In this document: positions 32,797-41,135 of the stretch, one piece after another
Position numbering within the stretch: the first letter of the stretch is position 1
How the letters are laid out: each line of letters begins with the position of its first letter
From: Nitratireductor luteus
GTDB lineage: Bacteria; Pseudomonadota; Alphaproteobacteria; Rhizobiales; Rhizobiaceae
Direction of reading: 5' to 3'
Length of the DNA: 64,000 bases
Assembly (NCBI RefSeq): GCF_026162365.1
Contig: NZ_JAOANW010000004.1
Coordinates: 248,001 to 312,000, forward strand
Made by a program: the position numbers and the translations under genes
Notes under the pieces: model-generated
The model's input: the letters and a program-made list of their open reading frames with translations, nothing else
Told to the model about the DNA's origin: nothing
Databases searched by the model: none

Positions 32797-33885
32797 ATGT
32801 CCAGCGTAATCATTAACGACCTTTCGCTCAGCTTCGGCGATGTGAAGGTCCTCCAGAGTCTCGATCTGGAAATCGGGAAGGGTGAGTTCCTCGTCCTTCT
32901 GGGCTCCTCCGGTTGCGGCAAGTCCACGCTGCTCAATTGCATCGCTGGCCTGCTCGACATCACCGACGGGCAGATATTCATCAGCGACCGCAACGTCACC
33001 TGGGAGCAGCCCAAGGATCGCGGCATCGGCATGGTGTTCCAGTCATACGCGCTCTACCCGCAGATGACGGTGGAGGGGAACCTCGCCTTCGGCCTGAAGA
33101 ACGCCCGCGTGCCGAAGGCCGAGATCGCCAAGCGTATCGCCCGGGCGGCGGAAATCCTGCACATCGAACCGCTGTTGAAACGCAAGCCGGCGCAGCTCTC
33201 CGGCGGTCAGCGGCAGCGGGTGGCGATCGGCCGGGCGCTGGTGCGCGATGTCGACGTGTTCCTGTTCGACGAACCGCTGTCCAATCTGGACGCCAAGCTG
33301 CGGGCCGAACTGCGGGTGGAGATCAAGCGGCTGCACCAGCAGCTCGAAAACACCACGATGATCTATGTCACCCATGACCAGATCGAGGCCATGACGCTGG
33401 CCGACCGCATCGCCATCATGCGCGACGGCGCCGTTCAGCAGCTCGCCGACCCGGCCACGATCTACAATCGCCCGGTCAACAAATACGTTGCCGGCTTCAT
33501 CGGATCGCCGATCATCAATTTCGTGGACGGGCAGCTCGTCATGAACAGCGATCCCTTCCTGAAGGCCGGCGATCTGAAAGTTCCGCTGGCGCGATACGAA
33601 TTCAGCGGCAACGGAGCGCGCGAAGGCAATGTCGTCTTCGGCATGCGGCCCGAGCACATTTTCATGGACAAGGCGGCCGAAGACCTGCCGTTCAGGGCCG
33701 AAGCCGTCGTAGAGGTTATCGAGCCGATGGGCGCCGATACGCTCGTGTGGTCCCGCCTGGCCGGCCACGAGTTTCGCTTCCGGGTGGATGGCCAGACTGC
33801 CATCAAGAAGGGAGATCGCATTGCCGTTGGCTTCGACCCGGCCCGCGCCTCGATTTTCAATGCGGAGACGGAGATGCGCTTGTGA
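32797..33885 (+). CDS. Sugar ABC transporter ATP-binding protein (UgpC/MsmK type)
   Basis: The 362-residue ATPase has Walker A GSSGCGKST (36-44), the signature LSGGQRQRVAIGRALV, Walker B VFLFDEPLSNLDAKLR and the switch histidine in YVTHDQIEAMT. A C-terminal TOBE/MOP-like domain (about 240-362) contains FGMRPEHIFM. This architecture serves CUT1 sugar importers. It completes the LacI-controlled transporter started at 29637. Confidence 0.95.
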   Translation: MSSVIINDLSLSFGDVKVLQSLDLEIGKGEFLVLLGSSGCGKSTLLNCIAGLLDITDGQIFISDRNVTWEQPKDRGIGMVFQSYALYPQMTVEGNLAFGLKNARVPKAEIAKRIARAAEILHIEPLLKRKPAQLSGGQRQRVAIGRALVRDVDVFLFDEPLSNLDAKLRAELRVEIKRLHQQLENTTMIYVTHDQIEAMTLADRIAIMRDGAVQQLADPATIYNRPVNKYVAGFIGSPIINFVDGQLVMNSDPFLKAGDLKVPLARYEFSGNGAREGNVVFGMRPEHIFMDKAAEDLPFRAEAVVEVIEPMGADTLVWSRLAGHEFRFRVDGQTAIKKGDRIAVGFDPARASIFNAETEMRL

Positions 33886-33983
33886 CCTTCGAACGACCGG
33901 CGCCGAATTAGCAGGACCACCAGAACATTGCCCGGTTCGTTATCGTTGCGAGGCGTGCGGACCTTCCAATAGTGGAGAAAGAT

Positions 33984-34733
33984 ATGACCGCGTTTTCCTA
34001 CCAGCTTTATTCCTCCCGAGAGTTTCCGCCCCTGGACAAAACCCTCGCCATGCTCAAGTCGCTCGGCTACGCGCAGGTCGAAGGCTATGGCGGCGTCTAT
34101 GGCGATCTGGCGGGCTTGAAGGCGGCGCTCGACGGGGCCGGCCTTTCGATGACCTCCGGACATTTCGGGATCGATGCGCTGGAAAATGAGGCCGACAAGG
34201 TGCTGGAGATCGCCAGCACCGTCGGCATGAAGGCGGCGTACTGCCCGTTCCTGATGCCCGACCAGCGGCCTGCGGATGCGGCCGGCTATGCCCGCTTCGG
34301 CGAGCGTCTGCAGAAGGCGGGGGAGAAGCTCGTCAGCGCCGGCCTGGTCTTCGGCTGGCACAATCACGATTTCGAGTTCCGCGCCCTGCCGGGCGGTTCG
34401 ATCCCCCAGGAGGAGATATTCCGCGGCGGGCCCGATCTTTCGTGGGAGGCCGACATTGCATGGATCGTCCGCGGCGGCGGCAACCCGATCGAGTGGATCG
34501 AAAAACACGGCAGCCGCATCACAGCCGTTCACATCAAGGACATCGCGCCCGAGGGCGAATGCGCCGATGAAGATGGCTGGGCCGATGTCGGCACCGGCAC
34601 GATGGACTGGAAGTCGATCATGGACGCGGTGCGGGCGCATACCAGCACGCGCTTCTTCGTGATGGAGCATGACAAGCCGAACGACCATGAGCGCTTCGCG
34701 CGCCGGTCCATCGAGAACGCACGCAAATTCTAG
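33984..34733 (+). CDS. Sugar phosphate isomerase/epimerase-fold (TIM barrel) protein
   Basis: The 249-residue xylose-isomerase-like barrel has the metal-site stretches FGWHNHDFEF (about 121-130), WEADIAWIVRGGG, AVHIKDIAP and FVMEHDKPNDH. The ATG at 33984 follows GTGGAGAAAGAT; a GTG at 33972 is possible. Members of this broad family act as sugar epimerases or as lyases on 3-keto-glycosides made by Gfo/Idh/MocA oxidoreductases, and one such oxidoreductase is the next gene. A mosaic repeat fills the junction between them. Confidence 0.85.
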   Translation: MTAFSYQLYSSREFPPLDKTLAMLKSLGYAQVEGYGGVYGDLAGLKAALDGAGLSMTSGHFGIDALENEADKVLEIASTVGMKAAYCPFLMPDQRPADAAGYARFGERLQKAGEKLVSAGLVFGWHNHDFEFRALPGGSIPQEEIFRGGPDLSWEADIAWIVRGGGNPIEWIEKHGSRITAVHIKDIAPEGECADEDGWADVGTGTMDWKSIMDAVRAHTSTRFFVMEHDKPNDHERFARRSIENARKF

Positions 34734-34735
34734 AT

Positions 34736-34834
34736 CAGTTCGCCGTCTCGCAGAAACGCAGAACTGGTCCAACTGTTTGATTTTATGCAATTCCAGACGG
34801 AAATCCGGCTTCGACTTTTCCTGGAACTGCTCTA
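34736..34834 (+). repeat. Mosaic palindromic element, copy D (two modules)
   Basis: The left module has arms CAGTTC (34736-34741) and GAACTG (34761-34766); the right module has GCAATTCCAG (34787-34796) and CTGGAACTGC (34821-34830) around an interior with ACGGAAATCCGG and CGACTTTTC. Same order and orientation as the copy at 39766, and likewise between an isomerase-fold gene and a Gfo/Idh gene. Confidence 0.85.
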
Positions 34835-34848
34835 GAAAGGGGAAACGA

Positions 34849-36003
34849 ATGGCAAAGACACTGGGCGTCGGCATCATCGGCTGCGGCAACATATCCGCCG
34901 CCTATATGCGCCTTGCACCGCTTTTCCGCGGCATTGAGATACGCGCCTGCGCGGATGTGAACGAAGCGGCGGCGAAGGCGCGCGCCGAAGAATTCGGCGT
35001 CAGGCAGGAGACCGTGGCGGGCCTGCTTGCCGCCGGCGATATCGACATCGTCGTCAATCTGACGATCCCAGCGGCCCACTACGATGTCTCGCGCAAGGCG
35101 ATAGAGGCGGGCAAGCACGTTTATTCGGAAAAGCCGTTCGTCCTGTCCGTGGAAGAGGGCCTTGCCCTGGCAAGGCTGGCCGAGGACAAGGGTGTCCGCG
35201 TCGGCTCGGCCCCCGACACGTTCCTAGGCGGCGCACACCAGCTTGCCCGCCACGTGATCGACACCGGCGCCATCGGCAAGGTTGTCAGCGGCACGTGCCA
35301 TGTCATGAGCCACGGCATGGAGCATTGGCATCCGAACCCGGATTTCTTTTTCCTGCCCGGCGCCGGTCCGGTGCTCGATGTCGGCCCGTACTACGTCACC
35401 AACCTGATCCAGCTCATCGGCCCGGTCAGGCGCGTCGGGGCGCTCGCATCGATCCCGGCCAAGGAGCGCACCATCCTTTCGGAGGCGCGTCGGGGCGAGA
35501 AGATCCCGGTCGAGACGCCCACCACGATCCATGCCGTGATGGAGTTCGCCAACGGCGCCATCGTCACCCTCGGCGCGAGCTGGGACGTGTGGCATCACAA
35601 GCATTCCAACATGGAGCTTTATGGCGACAAGGGCTCGCTCCACCTGCCGGACCCGAATTTCTTCGGCGGCGATCTGATCGTGACCAATGAGCAGCAGGTC
35701 GTGGACGTGCTGCCGGACTGGCCGCATCCCTTCGCCGTTGCCAACCAGGATCTGGAGAACGGCCCCGGCCGCGCCAACTACCGCGCCGTCGGCCTTGCCG
35801 ATATGGCCATGGCGATCATCGAGGGGCGTCCCCACCGCTGCTCGCTGGAGATGTCGTTGCACGCGATTGACGTAATGACATCGATCCTGGAATCGGGCGA
35901 GAAAGGCAGCTTCGTCGAACTCCAGACCACATGCGAGCGCCCGCCGGCGCTGGATGTGGCCGGAGCGCACGCTTTGCTGGCCGAAGAGAAGGAACACGCA
36001 TGA
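34849..36003 (+). CDS. Gfo/Idh/MocA family oxidoreductase
   Basis: The 384-residue NAD(P)-dependent sugar dehydrogenase begins with the nucleotide fold VGIIGCGNISAAYMRLAP and has the family EKP motif in HVYSEKPFVLSVEEG. GAGPVLDVGPYYVTNLIQLIGPV marks the C-terminal domain. The ATG at 34849 follows AAAGGGGAAACG; a longer frame to 34669 would read through the repeat and the previous gene. It shares 4 bases with the aldo-keto reductase gene. With the preceding barrel protein it could form an oxidation-elimination pair acting on glycosides; this is inference. Confidence 0.9.
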   Translation: MAKTLGVGIIGCGNISAAYMRLAPLFRGIEIRACADVNEAAAKARAEEFGVRQETVAGLLAAGDIDIVVNLTIPAAHYDVSRKAIEAGKHVYSEKPFVLSVEEGLALARLAEDKGVRVGSAPDTFLGGAHQLARHVIDTGAIGKVVSGTCHVMSHGMEHWHPNPDFFFLPGAGPVLDVGPYYVTNLIQLIGPVRRVGALASIPAKERTILSEARRGEKIPVETPTTIHAVMEFANGAIVTLGASWDVWHHKHSNMELYGDKGSLHLPDPNFFGGDLIVTNEQQVVDVLPDWPHPFAVANQDLENGPGRANYRAVGLADMAMAIIEGRPHRCSLEMSLHAIDVMTSILESGEKGSFVELQTTCERPPALDVAGAHALLAEEKEHA

Positions 36004-37046
36004 CCTGGCAACCCGCCGAAAACCGCTACGAGACCATGCAATACCGCCGCTGCGGCCGCTCCGGCCTCAAGCTGCCGGCGATCTCGCTCGGGCTGTGGCA
36101 CAATTTCGGCGAGGATTCGCGCCATGACAACAAGCGCGCGATCTGCCGCAAGGCTTTTGACCTCGGCATCACGCATTTCGATCTGGCCAACAATTACGGC
36201 CCGCCGTCCGGGTCGGCCGAGACGGCCTTCGGCGAAATCCTGCGGACCGATTTCGCGGGCTATCGCGACGAGCTCATCGTCTCGTCGAAGGCCGGGTACG
36301 GCATGTGGCCCGGCCCCTATGGCGAATGGGGCAGCCGCAAATATCTGGTCGCGAGCTGCGACCAGAGCCTGAAGCGCCTGGGCCTCGACTATGTCGACAT
36401 CTTCTATTCCCACCGCTTCGACCCCGAGACGCCGCTGGAAGAGACTATGATGGCGCTCGACCACATCGTCCGTTCCGGCCGGGCGCTTTATGTCGGCATC
36501 TCCTCCTACAACGCCCAGCGCACCCGCGAGGCAGCCGCGATCCTGAAGGAGCTCGGCACCCCCTGCCTGATCCACCAGCCGAGCTACTCGCTCATCAACC
36601 GCTGGGTGGAGGATGACGGGCTGCTCGACGCGTTGGACGACCTCGGCATCGGCTCCATCGTCTTCTCACCGCTGGCGCAGGGCATGCTCACCGACAAATA
36701 TCTGGGCGGCATTCCCGAGGAGAGCCGTGCGGCTCAGGGCAAGTCGCTGCGCAGCGAATTCCTGACCGAGCGCAACCTTGCCAATATCCGCGGCCTCAAC
36801 GAGATCGCCGGGCGTCGGGGACAGACGCTGGCCCAGATGGCGCTCGCCTGGGTGCTGCGCGGCGGGCGCGTGACCACCGCACTGATCGGCGCCAGCAAGC
36901 CGAGCCAGGTGGAGGACTGCGTGCGCGCCCTGGACAACCCGGATTTCACTGACGAGGAACTGGCCGAGATCGATGTCTTCGCGCGCGATGCCGACATCAA
37001 CATCTGGGCCGCTTCGGCGGAGCGCAAGGGACCGGCCCGCAAATGA
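36000..37046 (+). CDS. Aldo/keto reductase (YghZ/GPR-like)
   Basis: The 348-residue reductase carries the catalytic tetrad: Asp and Tyr in THFDLANNYGPPSG, Lys in VSSKAGYG, His in DIFYSHRFD. It also has YVGISSYNAQRTREAA and the C-terminal NADPH-binding GASKPSQVEDCV. Similarity is to the Kv-beta-like group that includes L-glyceraldehyde-3-phosphate reductase YghZ. Start and stop both overlap neighbouring genes by 4 bases, giving tight coupling between the Gfo/Idh oxidoreductase and the GH43 gene. It probably reduces a sugar aldehyde or ketone made in this pathway. Confidence 0.92.
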   Translation: MTWQPAENRYETMQYRRCGRSGLKLPAISLGLWHNFGEDSRHDNKRAICRKAFDLGITHFDLANNYGPPSGSAETAFGEILRTDFAGYRDELIVSSKAGYGMWPGPYGEWGSRKYLVASCDQSLKRLGLDYVDIFYSHRFDPETPLEETMMALDHIVRSGRALYVGISSYNAQRTREAAAILKELGTPCLIHQPSYSLINRWVEDDGLLDALDDLGIGSIVFSPLAQGMLTDKYLGGIPEESRAAQGKSLRSEFLTERNLANIRGLNEIAGRRGQTLAQMALAWVLRGGRVTTALIGASKPSQVEDCVRALDNPDFTDEELAEIDVFARDADINIWAASAERKGPARK

Positions 37047-38653
37047 TCGTCAACCCCATCCTGCCGGGCTTCAACCCCGACCCTACTATTTGCAGGGTGG
37101 GCGAGGACTATTATATCGCCACCTCGACATTCGAATGGTTCCCCGGCGTCCAGATCCATCATTCGCGCGATCTGGTGAACTGGCGCCTGGCCAAGCGCCC
37201 GCTCGACCGGGCGAGCCAGCTCGACATGCGCGGCAATCCCGATTCCGGCGGCATCTGGGCGCCGTGCCTTTCCCATGCGGACGGGCTGTTCTGGCTGGTC
37301 TACACGGACGTCAAGCGCCTCGACGGAAACTTCAAGGACGCCCATAACTACATCGTCACGGCGCCCACCATCGAAGGACCATGGTCCGATCCCGTCTATG
37401 TCAATTCGTCGGGCTTCGACCCGTCGCTGTTCCACGACGATGACGGGCGCAAATATTTCCTCAACATGATCTGGAACCATCGCACCGACTCTGTGGGCGG
37501 CAAGCCGAAGCATCCGGCCTTCGCCGGCATACTCCTGCAGGAATATGACGCGGCGGCCGGAAAGCTGATCGGCGAGGCGAAGAACGTCTTCGCCGGCAGC
37601 CCGCATGGTCTGGTGGAAGGCCCGCACCTCTTCAAGCGCGGGGGCTGGTACTACATGACCGTCGCGGAGGGCGGCACCGGCTATGGGCACGCGGTCACCA
37701 TGGCCCGCGCGCGCAGCATCGACGGCCCGTATGAGCTGCACCCGAAAATCCACCTGTTCACTGCGAAGGACGATCCCGACGCGCCGCTCCAGCGCGCCGG
37801 CCACGGGCAGGTGGTGGAGACGCCGAACGGTGAGACCTATCACACACATCTATGTTCGCGGCCGCTGCCGGGCATTAGACGCTCTCCGCTCGGCCGCGAA
37901 AGCGCGATCCAGAAATGCGTCTGGCGTGAGGATGGCTGGCTTTATCCCGAAAGCGGCAGTCCCGTGCCGGAGGTGGAGGTCGCGGCGCCGGTCGGAGCAA
38001 GGGAGCGCAAGGCACCCGCGGCGGCGCGCCACCACTTCACCGGGGCCCGGTTGCCCGACGATTTCCAGTGGCTGCGCACTCCCCAACCCGACCGCATTTT
38101 CACCCTGACCGGGCGGGCACTGCGCCTGCACGCGCGCGAATCCATCGGGAGCTGGTTCGAGCAGGCACTGGTCGCCCGCAGGCAGGAGAATTTTTCCTTC
38201 CGGGCAGAAACCGAGGTTGAATTCGCGCCGCGCAACTATCAGCAGGCGGCGGGGCTGACGCATTATTATAATCGCCACAAATTCCATTTCCTCGCCGTTA
38301 CCTTTCACGAGGGGTTGGGCCGGGTACTGACGATAATGAGCTGCCCCGGCAACTGGCCGGACGGCAAATTGTCGTTTCCCCTTGAAGCGCCGGTGGAACT
38401 GCCCGGTAACGGCCCGGTCGGCCTTGCGGTCGAGATCGAACATCAGAAGCTGCAATTCTTCTATAGCCTGGGCGATGGGGAATGGCGCAAGGTCGGTCCC
38501 GTGCTCGACGCAAGCGTCATTTCCGACGAGGGCGGGCGGGGCGAGCACGGTTCCTTTACGGGCGCATTTGTCGGCATGGCCGCGTTCGACACCAGCGGCG
38601 GCGCCATCCACGCGGATTTTTCCCGCTTTTCCTATGAGCCGCGAGGCACGTGA
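37043..38653 (+). CDS. Glycoside hydrolase family 43 (beta-xylosidase / arabinofuranosidase type)
   Basis: The 536-residue enzyme has a five-bladed propeller domain (about 1-320). Its catalytic residues are Asp13 in LPGFNPDP, Asp126 in SSGFDPSLFHDDDG and acid Glu192 in GLVEGPHLF. A C-terminal beta-sandwich (about 335-535) contains QAAGLTHYYNRHKFHFLAVT. This layout matches GH43 beta-xylosidases. There is no signal peptide, so it works in the cytoplasm on oligosaccharides brought in by the adjacent ABC importer. The start overlaps the aldo-keto reductase stop. Confidence 0.92.
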   Translation: MIVNPILPGFNPDPTICRVGEDYYIATSTFEWFPGVQIHHSRDLVNWRLAKRPLDRASQLDMRGNPDSGGIWAPCLSHADGLFWLVYTDVKRLDGNFKDAHNYIVTAPTIEGPWSDPVYVNSSGFDPSLFHDDDGRKYFLNMIWNHRTDSVGGKPKHPAFAGILLQEYDAAAGKLIGEAKNVFAGSPHGLVEGPHLFKRGGWYYMTVAEGGTGYGHAVTMARARSIDGPYELHPKIHLFTAKDDPDAPLQRAGHGQVVETPNGETYHTHLCSRPLPGIRRSPLGRESAIQKCVWREDGWLYPESGSPVPEVEVAAPVGARERKAPAAARHHFTGARLPDDFQWLRTPQPDRIFTLTGRALRLHARESIGSWFEQALVARRQENFSFRAETEVEFAPRNYQQAAGLTHYYNRHKFHFLAVTFHEGLGRVLTIMSCPGNWPDGKLSFPLEAPVELPGNGPVGLAVEIEHQKLQFFYSLGDGEWRKVGPVLDASVISDEGGRGEHGSFTGAFVGMAAFDTSGGAIHADFSRFSYEPRGT

Positions 38654-38705
38654 TGAAACGCAACTACGCACGCCGCTATGAAAGAACAAAAGAAGGAGAA
38701 CGATA

Positions 38706-39764
38706 ATGGCGTCTACCATGAAGGGCGCGGGTATCTTTCTCGCCCAGTTCGCAGGCGATGAGGCCCCTTTCAACACCTTGCCTTCCATCGCCCGGTGGGC
38801 GGCCGGACATGGCTATGAGGGCATCCAGATCCCCGCCTGGGACGGGCGCCTGTTCGACCTGGCGAAAGCCGCCACCTCGAAGGATTACTGCGACGAGGTG
38901 AAGGGAATATGCGCCGAGGCCGGGGTCGAGATCACCGAGCTTTCCACCCACCTGCTCGGCCAACTCGTCGCCGTCCACCCGGCCTACGACGTCTCGTTCG
39001 ACGGTTTCGCGCCTACAAGGCTGCATAACAACCCGAAAGCGCGCCAGGCCTGGGCTGTCGAGCAAATGCTGCTGGCGGCGAAGGCATCGCGCAATCTCGG
39101 CCTCGACGTCTCGGTCTCCTTCACCGGAAGCCTTGCCTTTCCGTATCTTTATCCCTGGCCGCAGCGGCCGGCCGGTCTGGTGGACGAAGCTTTCGCCGAG
39201 CTTGCTCGCCGCTGGAAGCCGATTCTGGACGCCTATGACAAGGTGGGCGTGGATGTCGGCTTCGAGCTGCATCCGGGCGAGGACGTCTTCGACGGCGCGA
39301 CTTTCGAGATGTTCCTCGACAGGCTTGGCGGCCACAAGCGCTGCACCATCAATTACGACCCGTCTCACTTCCTCCTGCAGCAGCTCGACTATCTGGCCTT
39401 CATCGATATCTATTACGAGCGCATCTCCGCTTTTCACGTGAAGGATGCCGAGTTCAATCCGGATGGGCGGCAGGGCGTCTATTCGGGCTATCAGGGCTGG
39501 ATCAACCGGGCCGCCCGTTTCCGCTCGCTGGGCGACGGGCATGTCGATTTCACCGGCATCTTCTCCAAGCTCGCCCAGTACGATTACAAGGGGTGGGCGG
39601 TGCTGGAATGGGAGTGCTGCCTGAAGCATCCCGAAGACGGCGCGGCCGAGGGCGCTCCGTTCATCAAGAACCACATCATCCGCGTCACCGAGAAGGCGTT
39701 CGACGACTTCGCCGGCGGCGCTCCGGACAAGGCGCAACTGCGCTCCATGCTCGGCATCGGATAG
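38706..39764 (+). CDS. Sugar phosphate isomerase/epimerase-fold (TIM barrel) protein, long form
   Basis: The 352-residue xylose-isomerase-like barrel has metal-ligand stretches VGFELHPGEDVFDG, CTINYDPSHFLLQQ, AFHVKDAEFNPDG and AVLEWECCLKHPEDG. It is about 100 residues longer than the isomerase-fold protein at 33984 and not closely similar. It is likewise followed by a Gfo/Idh/MocA oxidoreductase with the same repeat element between. Enzymes of this type may cleave or isomerise keto-sugars. The start follows AGAAGGAGAACGATA. Confidence 0.87.
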   Translation: MASTMKGAGIFLAQFAGDEAPFNTLPSIARWAAGHGYEGIQIPAWDGRLFDLAKAATSKDYCDEVKGICAEAGVEITELSTHLLGQLVAVHPAYDVSFDGFAPTRLHNNPKARQAWAVEQMLLAAKASRNLGLDVSVSFTGSLAFPYLYPWPQRPAGLVDEAFAELARRWKPILDAYDKVGVDVGFELHPGEDVFDGATFEMFLDRLGGHKRCTINYDPSHFLLQQLDYLAFIDIYYERISAFHVKDAEFNPDGRQGVYSGYQGWINRAARFRSLGDGHVDFTGIFSKLAQYDYKGWAVLEWECCLKHPEDGAAEGAPFIKNHIIRVTEKAFDDFAGGAPDKAQLRSMLGIG

Positions 39765-39765
39765 G

Positions 39766-39866
39766 TCAGTTCACCGTTTCGCGGAAACGGTGAACTGACT
39801 GATTGCTTGATTTTACGCAATTCCGGACGGAAAACCGGTTCCCACTTTTCCTGGAATTGCTCTGGA
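39766..39866 (+). repeat. Mosaic palindromic element, copy E (best preserved, two modules)
   Basis: The left module is a perfect hairpin: TCAGTTCACCGTTTC (39766-39780), loop GCG, GAAACGGTGAACTGA (39784-39798). The right module has GCAATTCC (39817-39824) and GGAATTGC (39853-39860) around GGACGGAAAACCGG and TTCCCACTTTTC. This copy defines the consensus for the others here. The left hairpin may also act as a terminator or message stabiliser. Confidence 0.9.
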
Positions 39867-39883
39867 AGACGAAAGGGAAGCTC

Positions 39884-41062
39884 ATGGTTTCGGCCGCATC
39901 GACGATCGCAAACAACCAACCGGTCCGCCTCGGCATGGTCGGCGGCGGGCAAGGGGCCTTCATCGGCGCGGTGCACCGCATGGCCGCGCGCCTTGACGGC
40001 CACTATACGCTGGTGGCCGGAGCGCTGTCCTCGGACCCCGAGCGGGCGCGGGCTTCGGCCGAGGAGCTGGGCCTTGCGCCCGATCGCTCCTATGGCAGCT
40101 ACGAGGAGATGGCCGCGAAGGAGGCCGCCCGCGAGGACGGCATCGAGGCCGTCAGCATCGTCACGCCGAACCATGTCCACTTTCCGGCCGCAAAGGTCTT
40201 CCTCGAAGCGGGCATCCACGTCATCTGCGACAAGCCGCTGACCTCCAGCCTGAAGGACGCGAGGCAGCTTGCCGAAACGGTCGACAAAAGCGGCAGGCTG
40301 TTCGTCCTCACCCACAATTATTCCGGCTATCCGATGATCCGGCAGGCGCGCCAGATGGTGGCCGATGGCGCGCTGGGCGACATCATCCTGGTCCAGGCCG
40401 AATATCCCCAGGACTGGCTGGCCGAGCCCATCGAACAGACCGGCCAGAAGCAGGCCTCCTGGCGCACCGACCCGGCACGCTCGGGCGCCGGCGGGGCGAT
40501 CGGCGATATCGGCACCCATGCCTATCAGCTCGCCTCCTTCGTGACCGGCCTCAGGGCCGAGAGCCTTGCCGCCGATCTCGACAGCTTCGTCGACGGCCGG
40601 CAGCTCGACGACAACGCGCATATCATGCTGCGTTTTGCCGGCGGGCGCGCCAAGGGCACGATCTGGGTCAGCCAGGTGGCGCCGGGCAACGAGAACGGGC
40701 TGAAGCTCAGGGTCTACGGCACCAAGGGCGGCATCGAATGGGTGCAGGCCGATCCGAACTATCTGTGGTTCACGCCGCTGGGCGAGCCGCGCCGCCTCAT
40801 CACACGCGGCGGCGCGGGGGCGGGCGACGCGGCAGCCCGGGTGACCCGCATTCCCGGCGGCCATCCGGAAGGCTATCTGGAAGCCTTCGCGACGCTCTAC
40901 ACCGAAGCCGCCGCGATGATTCGCGCCAGGCGGGACGGCTCGGCGCTGCCCGACCTGCCTCTGCCCACCGTTCATGACGGCGTGGACGGCATGCGCTTCA
41001 TCGCCGCCTGCGTCGCATCGTCCCGCGCCGACAGCGCCTGGACCCGGCTCGACGCGGTTTGA
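39884..41062 (+). CDS. Gfo/Idh/MocA family oxidoreductase
   Basis: The 392-residue dehydrogenase has the nucleotide-binding RLGMVGGGQGAFIGAVHRMAA, VSIVTPNHVHFPAAKVFLEAG and the catalytic-lysine motif in HVICDKPLTS (DKP in place of EKP). The C-terminal domain includes GGAIGDIGTHAYQLASFVTG. The ATG at 39884 follows GAAAGGGAAGC; an earlier ATG at 39803 would translate the repeat. It forms the second isomerase-fold + oxidoreductase pair of this operon and probably interconverts hydroxyl and keto groups on a sugar or glycoside. Confidence 0.9.
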   Translation: MVSAASTIANNQPVRLGMVGGGQGAFIGAVHRMAARLDGHYTLVAGALSSDPERARASAEELGLAPDRSYGSYEEMAAKEAAREDGIEAVSIVTPNHVHFPAAKVFLEAGIHVICDKPLTSSLKDARQLAETVDKSGRLFVLTHNYSGYPMIRQARQMVADGALGDIILVQAEYPQDWLAEPIEQTGQKQASWRTDPARSGAGGAIGDIGTHAYQLASFVTGLRAESLAADLDSFVDGRQLDDNAHIMLRFAGGRAKGTIWVSQVAPGNENGLKLRVYGTKGGIEWVQADPNYLWFTPLGEPRRLITRGGAGAGDAAARVTRIPGGHPEGYLEAFATLYTEAAAMIRARRDGSALPDLPLPTVHDGVDGMRFIAACVASSRADSAWTRLDAV

Positions 41063-41099
41063 ACCCGGACAAGCCATTGACTGTGGCTGAGCTCTCCCG

Positions 41100-41119
41100 C
41101 AATTGTCGCGCGACAATTG
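41100..41119. promoter_or_regulatory. 20-bp perfect palindrome upstream of aldose epimerase
   Basis: CAATTGTCGCGCGACAATTG is fully self-complementary and sits 37 bp after the oxidoreductase stop and 16 bp before the epimerase start, next to its ribosome site. It may be an operator for an internal promoter or a hairpin controlling translation. I do not see a second copy in the window. Confidence 0.55.
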
Positions 41120-41135
41120 GCAAATGGGGGAGAGC

